DNA of 5,243 nucleotides from Pseudomonadota bacterium (GTDB taxonomy: Bacteria; Bdellovibrionota; JAFGOL01). Both the position numbers and the translations under genes were made by a program. Where the stretch lies: positions 1 to 5,243 of the forward strand of contig JAPLFT010000209.1 of the NCBI GenBank assembly GCA_026390535.1, read 5' to 3'. Within the stretch, counting starts at the first letter, position 1. Each line of letters opens with the position of its first letter. Shown here piece after piece: positions 1 through 4,334 of the stretch. The notes below the pieces were generated by a model. The model did not search any database and had not been told where the DNA came from. It was given only the letters and a program-made list of their open reading frames with translations.

Positions 1-1
1 T

Positions 2-508
2 CAAGATACTTCTTCTAAATCAAAATTTAGTTGCTGCGCTCCCTGTAACGGCACTGTTACCAGTGGTTTTTGTACACGAAAAAGGCCGGATCACAAAGGC
101 CTGGATTATAATATTAGATATGGCTCCGTATTTGCCGCGCACGATGGGATTGTCAGGGCTTGTAGGTTTACCAATACAGGTCCGGAAGGCAAATACATAA
201 TATTAGAGACTGAAGACGGTCAGTATCAAACACATTACTATCACCTTGCAAAGCTGAATGCATCTATTTGTGAAAAAGAAAGAGATGAAAACGGTCGTAT
301 GACAAAACCAAAGTTTATACCACAGGGAACCTATATAGCTGAATCGGGGAACACGGGAGAAAGTACCGGGCCACATTTACATTTCACATTAAAAGTTTGT
401 CATTTCTATAAAAAACTGGGCAGAATTGCTTTTGAACCTATAGACCCGACGCCATACCTTATTGATATTAAAAAGCCACAAGAGCTGGCACATATTCCAA
501 ATAAATAA
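2..508 (+). CDS. M23 family (LytM-type) zinc metallopeptidase, 5'-truncated
   Basis: The 3' part of a gene that begins before the window: 168 residues are visible, ending at TAA 506-508. M23 peptidases are zinc endopeptidases that usually cut peptide cross-links in peptidoglycan; some inactive relatives activate amidases. All active-site elements are present. Counting from the first visible codon, H31 and D35 in HKGLD are the first zinc ligands, H81 in YYHL is a catalytic His, and H125/H127 in TGPHLHF are the second catalytic His and third zinc ligand. The classic SGNTGESTGPHLHF signature is at 115-128, so the enzyme is probably active. Seven cysteines (C11, C12, C15, C24, C54, C90, C133) are unusual for the family and suggest disulfides in an exported protein. 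The signal peptide and any N-terminal domains are outside the window. The ATG at 299 is internal (M100) and would remove the metal site, so it is not the start. The gene converges with the BRO gene, 23 bases away. Confidence 0.9.
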   Translation, partial: QDTSSKSKFSCCAPCNGTVTSGFCTRKRPDHKGLDYNIRYGSVFAAHDGIVRACRFTNTGPEGKYIILETEDGQYQTHYYHLAKLNASICEKERDENGRMTKPKFIPQGTYIAESGNTGESTGPHLHFTLKVCHFYKKLGRIAFEPIDPTPYLIDIKKPQELAHIPNK

Positions 509-531
509 CGACATTACCTATCGCACCCTTA

Positions 532-1362
532 TTATTTTAGTTTTTTTATGCCGCTTTTTTTGGGTATAGATAAATAATTATTTTTTGAAATGACAGATTT
601 TCCTAGTCGTTGTTCAAGTCGTTTGCGGGCATTACCTGCGATATCACCACCTGCTTTTGAGTCTGATTTTAGCTTCGGCATGCCTTTGGAATCTTCTACC
701 CTATGGATCTCCGTAGTAGATCTTTCCCCCAACATAGTAAAAATTAATTCAAGATCATTCATATGATCCCTGAGATTCTCCCGTTCAACTCCTTTTAGTT
801 TCTTATACTCGCCTGGAGTAATTCCAAAAGTCGCCTTAGATATTTCTGCCGTTAGAATTTCATAATCTTTTTGATCTTGAGCTCCACGTTTTTGCCATTC
901 ATCTGTAAGTTCTTCTCGAATTGCAATACCCCGTATGCGTTTTTCTATCCAGTCCTCTGAATAACCCTTTGCCTTATAAATAGCTCTGGTTCTTTTAGTT
1001 GCTAATTCAGGGTCTTCTATCTCCTGAACTCTTTCATAACCCACCTTTGCCAGCCAACGTTTAAAGGGCTCCGCCTTGGGGGATGGGATAGATTGGATAA
1101 TCCTGAAAATATCTTCCGTCCTAGCACAATCCGTTCCTCTAAGTTTTCCATCTGGAGACTCTAATTTGAACTGTCGACAAAATGTCGACAGTTCGAGCCC
1201 TTCTTCAGAGTACATGCGGGTTTTCATCTTATACCAATAATCTCTAGCGTTAAAACTTTCAGTTAAAACAGCAATAATATCTACTATTGAGAACCACCAT
1301 TCTTTGTTGCGTAAAATCCGTCTTATTGCCTTGCCACTAAAAACAGCTATTTTATTTTCCAT
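532..1362 (-). CDS. BRO-N domain protein (phage antirepressor-like)
   Basis: A complete 276-residue protein. The N-terminal half (about 1-120) matches my memory of the BRO-N domain, which is found in baculovirus BRO proteins and phage antirepressors and is generally DNA-binding. Visible signatures are EWWFSIVDIIAVLTES (21-36), DYWYKMKTRM (41-50), ELSTFCRQF (57-65) and SIPSPKAEPFKRWLAKVGYE (91-110). The C-terminal half contains TTEIHRVEDSKG (216-227) and KAGGDIAGNARKRLE (236-250), a conserved block of standalone bacterial BRO-N proteins, and ends in a Lys-rich tail. A cytoplasmic regulator is likely, but the target is unknown. No other phage gene is visible, so it may be a solitary accessory gene or a prophage remnant. 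The start ATG at 1360-1362 is preceded by a short AAGG only two bases away, lying in a predicted hairpin. A promoter is visible farther upstream. Codons 57-65 coincide exactly with a 27-base palindrome (see the repeat entry). Confidence 0.87.
   Translation of the reverse strand: MENKIAVFSGKAIRRILRNKEWWFSIVDIIAVLTESFNARDYWYKMKTRMYSEEGLELSTFCRQFKLESPDGKLRGTDCARTEDIFRIIQSIPSPKAEPFKRWLAKVGYERVQEIEDPELATKRTRAIYKAKGYSEDWIEKRIRGIAIREELTDEWQKRGAQDQKDYEILTAEISKATFGITPGEYKKLKGVERENLRDHMNDLELIFTMLGERSTTEIHRVEDSKGMPKLKSDSKAGGDIAGNARKRLEQRLGKSVISKNNYLSIPKKSGIKKLK
1168..1194. repeat. 27-bp palindrome inside the BRO-N coding sequence
   Basis: A perfect inverted repeat: GAACTGTCGACA (1168-1179), spacer AAA (1180-1182), TGTCGACAGTTC (1183-1194). 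Each arm also contains the self-complementary octamer TGTCGACA. On the minus strand it encodes ELSTFCRQF of the BRO protein; on the plus strand the equivalent frame reads ELSTKCRQF. The inner 19 bases (1172-1190) have the form TGTC-N11-GACA, the same as the two palindromes upstream of this gene. Perfect 12-base arms with a 3-base spacer are very unlikely by chance. The function is unknown: an intragenic binding site, an mRNA hairpin or a captured palindromic element are all possible. Confidence 0.9.
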
Positions 1363-1387
1363 GGCCTTACGAGTTGCAAAAAGGCCA
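1362..1387 (-). promoter_or_regulatory. Predicted hairpin over the BRO gene start
   Basis: A 7-base inverted repeat, TGGCCTT (1362-1368) and AAGGCCA (1381-1387), with a 12-base loop. In the BRO mRNA the 3' arm covers the only Shine-Dalgarno-like bases (AAGG) and the A of the start codon, so folding could limit ribosome access. The inverted repeat is directly visible; a regulatory role is inference. Confidence 0.4.
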
Positions 1388-1427
1388 CCTACGGGAAAAC
1401 GCTTAAATTTATGAATTTATTGTCGGG

Positions 1428-1456
1428 ATTTTATAAACGCCGTCCAATAATGCCAA
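1428..1456 (-). promoter_or_regulatory. Predicted sigma70-type promoter of the BRO-N gene
   Basis: Read on the minus strand, a -35 box TTGGCA (1451-1456, one mismatch to TTGACA) is followed after 17 bases by a -10 box TAAAAT (1428-1433, one mismatch to TATAAT). Transcription would start near 1421, giving a leader of roughly 60 bases that includes the hairpin at the start codon. The palindrome at 1464-1482 lies just upstream of the -35 box, in a position typical for an activator site. Confidence 0.5.
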
Positions 1457-1463
1457 TTCCAAA

Positions 1464-1482
1464 TGTCCGATTTTTTCGGACA
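1464..1482. repeat. Palindrome A upstream of the BRO-N gene (TGTC-N11-GACA)
   Basis: An inverted repeat with arms TGTCCGA (1464-1470) and TCGGACA (1476-1482) around five T. Its 19 bases are the exact reverse complement of 1500-1518 in palindrome B, so A and B form a nested inverted pair. It lies seven bases upstream of the predicted -35 box of the BRO gene. The A and B arms could also pair with each other, through a 17-base loop, to form a 19-bp stem. The T-run follows the wrong arm for a simple terminator on either strand. Confidence 0.8.
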
Positions 1483-1495
1483 GTTCAATATTATC

Positions 1496-1522
1496 CAGTT
1501 GTCCGAAAAAATCGGACAACTG
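1496..1522. repeat. Palindrome B upstream of the BRO-N gene (27 bp)
   Basis: A perfect inverted repeat with 11-base arms, CAGTTGTCCGA (1496-1506) and TCGGACAACTG (1512-1522), around five A. It has the same total length (27) as the palindrome inside the BRO gene and the same core, TGTC-N11-GACA at 1500-1518. It lies between the divergent BRO and methyltransferase genes, 52 bases before the methyltransferase start. It could be an operator for either gene or a small palindromic repeat element. Confidence 0.85.
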
Positions 1523-1574
1523 AAGCCAAGCGCCACTGGATTATTAACTCAAACACTGATAATAACGTATCATT

Positions 1575-2138
1575 ATGTCAGAACATGTTTGCCCATGGTG
1601 GTTGGGATATCTTCTTGCAAATCCCATAAGAAAACTTTTCGCCAATCCGGAAAAGATCCTAGCTCCGTACGTAAAACCAGGGATGAAAATACTCGAAGTC
1701 GGTCCTGGCATGGGGTTTTTTACCATCCCCATGGCTAAGATGCTTAACGGGAAAGGCAAGATCTACGCCGTAGATCTACAAGAGAAAATGTTATCCGTCC
1801 TCAATAAAAAATTAAGAAAAAAAGGATTGAGTGAAAGAGTAGAAACAAGGCTTTGCAGTTCCGATTCTCTCAACATCCAAGATCTGAATAATCAGATCGA
1901 TCTGACAATATTATTCTGCGTGGTACATGAAATTCCGGATAAGGCACATTTTTTCCAACAAATTAATAAGGCGATGAAGCCAGGCGGAAAGATATTTATA
2001 GTAGAGCCTAAAGGACATGTTTCGAAAAAAGATTTTGAAGAGATGTTAAAGCTTTTGGGAGATATGTCGCTAGAAGTTGAGAGGAATCCGAAGATCTTTA
2101 ATAGTTATACAGTAGTAATGATTGTCAAAAACGCCTAA
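1575..2138 (+). CDS. Class I SAM-dependent methyltransferase
   Basis: A 187-residue cytoplasmic enzyme of the Rossmann-fold class, which transfers a methyl group from S-adenosylmethionine; the acceptor cannot be told from sequence. Motif I, the SAM-binding loop, is ILEVGPGMGFF (39-49). The acidic residue at the end of strand 2 is D67 in VDLQEKM. The motif IV region is DLTILFCVVHEI (109-120), and KPGGKIFIVEPKGHV (135-149) is the motif V/VI region. The N-terminal CPWWLGYLLANPIRK (6-20) is a conserved opening of one uncharacterised subfamily as I recall it, which supports the ATG at 1575 as the true start. No Shine-Dalgarno sequence is visible before it. A possible -10 box GATAAT (1558-1563) lies so close that the mRNA would be nearly leaderless, and it has no good -35 box. 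The gene diverges from the BRO gene and its last 14 bases overlap the end of the DUF1566 gene on the other strand. Confidence 0.88.
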   Translation: MSEHVCPWWLGYLLANPIRKLFANPEKILAPYVKPGMKILEVGPGMGFFTIPMAKMLNGKGKIYAVDLQEKMLSVLNKKLRKKGLSERVETRLCSSDSLNIQDLNNQIDLTILFCVVHEIPDKAHFFQQINKAMKPGGKIFIVEPKGHVSKKDFEEMLKLLGDMSLEVERNPKIFNSYTVVMIVKNA

Positions 2139-2709
2139 TGCAACGGACAAAGCCTAAGTTGTACTTCCAGTCGGTATCACGTCTGCCGTTATCGAAATTC
2201 AGACCCCATGCGTTTTTTCCTACAACACCCTCTCTATGATCTTCTGCATCAGAAGAACTCCAATAACCGTGATCAACAAAACTACCTTTACCCTCTTTAT
2301 GAAGGGTTTCATACATTGAGATTAGTTCACCTATTGACGGCAAGAAGTAGTCGTTAAAGGTATTGTTATTATTATGTACAACTTTTTGAGAGCATTGCTT
2401 TGCAGCACTTTCACTATGGCCGATTTGGGAAATAATAGCTTCTGTGTTATTTTTACCTTCTCCTATTTTTTCCTCTACATCTTCCTCTCTCCCTAGTAGT
2501 TTATTAATATTACTCCAGATGAATTTACGATTCTCATCCGTAGGAGCCGCTTCCAGATATCTCCAACCGTCAGAAGAATAACCTTTATCATAAAACACCA
2601 ATCCGCCAGCTGGACCAGGTTTGCCAATTTTATAAACTTCTTCCTGGGCAAAAGCCTGACCTATACTTGCAATAAAAATCACAACCAGTAGTCCTATTAA
2701 TTTGTTCAT
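2125..2709 (-). CDS. Exported DUF1566 (Lcl C-terminal-like) domain protein
   Basis: A complete 194-residue protein. Residues 1-21 form a signal peptide: MNK, a hydrophobic stretch (4-16), then AFA before Q22, a good signal peptidase I site, so the mature protein is periplasmic, outer-membrane-associated or secreted. The rest resembles the DUF1566 family related to the C-terminal domain of the Legionella collagen-like protein Lcl. It has YKIGKPGPAGGLVFY (26-40), WRYLEAAP (49-56), a KNNTEAII block (86-93), AAKQC (102-106), DYFLPSIGELISMY (120-133), YWSSSD (149-154) and the closing GFVRCIRRF (186-194). C106 and C190 may form a disulfide. The biochemical role of the family is unclear; carbohydrate or matrix binding is suggested for relatives. 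It follows the C45-like gene on the same strand after 93 bases but has its own promoter-like sequence. No Shine-Dalgarno sequence is visible before the ATG. Confidence 0.85.
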   Translation of the reverse strand: MNKLIGLLVVIFIASIGQAFAQEEVYKIGKPGPAGGLVFYDKGYSSDGWRYLEAAPTDENRKFIWSNINKLLGREEDVEEKIGEGKNNTEAIISQIGHSESAAKQCSQKVVHNNNNTFNDYFLPSIGELISMYETLHKEGKGSFVDHGYWSSSDAEDHREGVVGKNAWGLNFDNGRRDTDWKYNLGFVRCIRRF

Positions 2710-2726
2710 AAATTTTATAAACTTAG

Positions 2727-2753
2727 ATTATACGTCTTAAATAATTGTGTCTA
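2727..2753 (-). promoter_or_regulatory. Possible promoter of the DUF1566 gene
   Basis: On the minus strand there is a perfect -10 box TATAAT (2727-2732) and a near-consensus -35 box TAGACA (2748-2753), but the spacer is only 15 bases, shorter than the usual 16-18. Transcription would start about 11 bases before the ATG at 2707-2709, leaving no room for a normal ribosome binding site. Confidence 0.4.
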
Positions 2754-2802
2754 TTGCTTTGATAATAGATGGAAAGGCATCTTGATCCAAGAGCATTCTC
2801 TC

Positions 2803-4077
2803 CTAAAAAGGCTTTTCTGAAAAAACCTTAATATAGGTTGGAGTCGTCGGTGGACTACCAAGAGGAGAAAAAGCGACCCACATTTCATAAGTATCCATAC
2901 GCATTATTATAGATTGTAGCGTCGGGGATAAATCAGTTGATCGATAAATCGCACCTGATGTGGCAGCCCCGCCATCTGTGCCTGGATTACCGGCAATAAG
3001 CTTCATGGTTGGGATATCTATCTTTCCTTGTTCCAGATAAGTATTGTAAAGTGTTGTAAAATTGTTCCATCTTTTAACATTCTTATCTAAAGGTGGAGAA
3101 GGAGCGTAGTTTCCTGGGAGCATAAAGGTATTAACTGTAGCAAATACGTCGGGAATATTCCACGTATAGTCAGATATCAATGTTGAGGTAGCAGTACGGA
3201 ATCCCCGTGCGGGGCTGCCAATATTTTCTTCGACCACTCCTGCTGTTGTTTGGTCAGCAAGAAACACAAGATGATTATATGCGTAATTCTGTCCTTTAAT
3301 ATAATTAGCGACGTCCTGCAGAGTAGAATAATTTTCCAATGCATACCTAAGGCCAAAAGGATAAGACTGTTTGCCTTCAAGCGATGGATAATCAGCTCCT
3401 GTCCCTACATCCAGCAAAGCAGCAAAGACCCCAGCACTATTAAAAGCACTTACCGGTATAAGTTGACCAAGAAAATGAATGAATACTACGGATTTGCTAC
3501 CATTTTTTATTATAGTCACAGCGTGCAGCTTTGACATACCGTTATTTGGTAATTGATACCAGTCAAAGTTTCTACCAATGATAGTTTTTCCCGTTGCCGA
3601 TGAATCCCCGTATGCGGCTGATGCTGAACACTGGGTCGGACGTCCAACATCAGGAAATAGTTGATAGATCAAAAACTCATTTTTTGACAAATGCCCATCA
3701 CCCAAAACGTCCTGGTCATAGGAAAAAACAGATAACATGCCATCAATTTCATCCTGATAATCCTGTGGAAGTGTTGCTTTAAGCGTGATTGCCCTTGCTA
3801 TTGCAGTACTGAATGAAAGGCCCCTAGACTCTAAAAGATCGAACTCATCTTTTAAAGATAAGTCTACAATGGCCTCATAGTCAGGTAAAATCTGAAGGAT
3901 CTGTTGGGCATAGATCTGACCCATGGCCTTATGCGAAATGAAGCTACTCATATTGACCGAAACAAGAAAGTAGGTATTATCCATTTTTTGTATAGTTACG
4001 GGACTTCCACCGCTGCATCCTATAAATGATGCCGTGACTAAAAAGATGACTAAATAACTGCGATAAATGGCTGACAT
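2803..4077 (-). CDS. Predicted lipoprotein, C45/linear-amide C-N hydrolase family (Ntn-type)
   Basis: A 424-residue predicted lipoprotein from the ATG at 4075-4077. This start is preferred over an in-frame ATG 11 codons upstream (4108-4110) because AGGGGGG lies three bases before it and the upstream ATG overlaps a TATAAT box. Residues 1-20 form a signal peptide ending in a relaxed lipobox, FIG before C21. The core resembles acyl-CoA:6-aminopenicillanate acyltransferase and choloylglycine-hydrolase-type enzymes, which cleave or transfer non-peptide amide bonds using an N-terminal Cys exposed by self-cleavage. The candidate nucleophile is C150 (TQ before CSASAAYGD), followed by GKTIIGRNFDWYQ (163-175) with the typical R-N-x-D, AFNSAGVF (211-218), a VNTF block (315-318) and a C-terminal MWVAFSP (399-405). 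Residues 21-149 would be a propeptide or separate chain after self-cleavage. The substrate is unknown: N-acyl amides, beta-lactams, bile-salt-like amides or quorum signals are all open. It diverges from the DUF1554 lipoprotein gene. Confidence 0.8.
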   Translation of the reverse strand: MSAIYRSYLVIFLVTASFIGCSGGSPVTIQKMDNTYFLVSVNMSSFISHKAMGQIYAQQILQILPDYEAIVDLSLKDEFDLLESRGLSFSTAIARAITLKATLPQDYQDEIDGMLSVFSYDQDVLGDGHLSKNEFLIYQLFPDVGRPTQCSASAAYGDSSATGKTIIGRNFDWYQLPNNGMSKLHAVTIIKNGSKSVVFIHFLGQLIPVSAFNSAGVFAALLDVGTGADYPSLEGKQSYPFGLRYALENYSTLQDVANYIKGQNYAYNHLVFLADQTTAGVVEENIGSPARGFRTATSTLISDYTWNIPDVFATVNTFMLPGNYAPSPPLDKNVKRWNNFTTLYNTYLEQGKIDIPTMKLIAGNPGTDGGAATSGAIYRSTDLSPTLQSIIMRMDTYEMWVAFSPLGSPPTTPTYIKVFSEKPF

Positions 4078-4080
4078 AAG

Positions 4081-4087
4081 CCCCCCT
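4081..4087 (-). promoter_or_regulatory. Ribosome binding site deciding the C45-like gene start
   Basis: Read on the minus strand this is AGGGGGG, followed by CTT and the ATG at 4077. It pairs with the anti-Shine-Dalgarno CCUCC if one G-U pair is allowed. It strongly favours the ATG at 4075-4077 over the upstream in-frame ATG, and it resembles the site of the divergent lipoprotein gene (AGGGGGAG). Confidence 0.75.
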
Positions 4088-4108
4088 ATAACATGTTCTT
4101 TGCTTGTC

Positions 4109-4136
4109 ATTATAGATTTTAAAATCCAGTTTACAA
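4109..4136 (-). promoter_or_regulatory. Predicted promoter of the C45-like lipoprotein gene
   Basis: On the minus strand there is a -35 box TTGTAA (4131-4136, four of six matches), a 16-base spacer and a perfect -10 box TATAAT (4109-4114). Transcription would start near 4102, about 25 bases before the chosen ATG and after the alternative ATG at 4108-4110, which independently supports the shorter protein. Confidence 0.5.
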
Positions 4137-4137
4137 G

Positions 4138-4268
4138 GAAAACCCCATTAATATGACGTTCAGCTTGGGTACGCCCTTAAGAATTACATCACGAGTTCAA
4201 CACGAATCATTTTTTTGAGATTTTTTAAAAATTTTAATTCACTCTAATTTTACGGAATAACGACCATC
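4138..4268. other. AT-rich divergent intergenic region
   Basis: The middle of the 257-base gap between the two divergent lipoprotein genes. It is AT-rich, with a run of T and A around 4209-4256, and contains no convincing gene, RNA or strong hairpin that I can see. Its likely role is to hold upstream promoter elements for the genes on either side. Confidence 0.4.
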
Positions 4269-4297
4269 TTGACACCTAAAGCCATACATGACAAACT
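4269..4297 (+). promoter_or_regulatory. Possible promoter of the DUF1554 lipoprotein gene
   Basis: A perfect -35 box TTGACA lies at 4269-4274. At 17 bases downstream the hexamer is CAAACT (4292-4297), only three of six matches to TATAAT, so the -10 box is weak. An AT-rich TTTAAT at 4299-4304 is too far away for this -35. The position, about 60 bases before the ATG at 4335, is suitable. Confidence 0.3.
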
Positions 4298-4323
4298 TTT
4301 TAATATTGTAGTAAGACTTTTTT

Positions 4324-4331
4324 AGGGGGAG
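4324..4331 (+). promoter_or_regulatory. Ribosome binding site of the DUF1554 lipoprotein gene
   Basis: AGGGGGAG lies three bases before the ATG at 4335-4337. It is a strong purine-rich Shine-Dalgarno sequence that fixes the start, and it is of the same G-rich type as the site of the divergent C45-like gene. Confidence 0.8.
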
Positions 4332-4334
4332 TAT

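Noticed and set aside
1464..1522. Palindromes A and B as rho-independent terminators
   Set aside because: The T and A runs lie in the loops rather than after the stems, and the region lies between divergent genes where no transcript needs to end.
532..1522. A full prophage or insertion sequence around the BRO gene
   Set aside because: No integrase, transposase, structural phage gene, attachment site or flanking target duplication is visible in the window; the BRO gene alone is not enough.
1411..1738. Two overlapping plus-strand reading frames across the BRO/methyltransferase intergenic region (1411-1629 and 1463-1738)
   Set aside because: They consist of palindrome translation (such as LSEKIGQL and VVRKNRTT) followed by out-of-frame reading of the methyltransferase gene. 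Neither has a ribosome binding site or a recognisable domain.
2770..2787. Small inverted repeat TCTTG-ATC-CAAGA after the C45-like gene as a terminator
   Set aside because: The stem is only five base pairs with low GC content and no U-run follows it on the minus strand.
3250..3534. Plus-strand reading frame inside the C45-like gene
   Set aside because: It is antisense to a well-supported gene, with no ribosome binding site and no recognisable family.
3676..3711. EF-hand-like loop DVLGDGHLSKNEF before the catalytic Cys of the C45-like protein
   Set aside because: Position 3 of the loop is Leu instead of Asp/Asn, there is no partner loop, and the segment lies where related hydrolases have an ordinary helix leading to the nucleophile.
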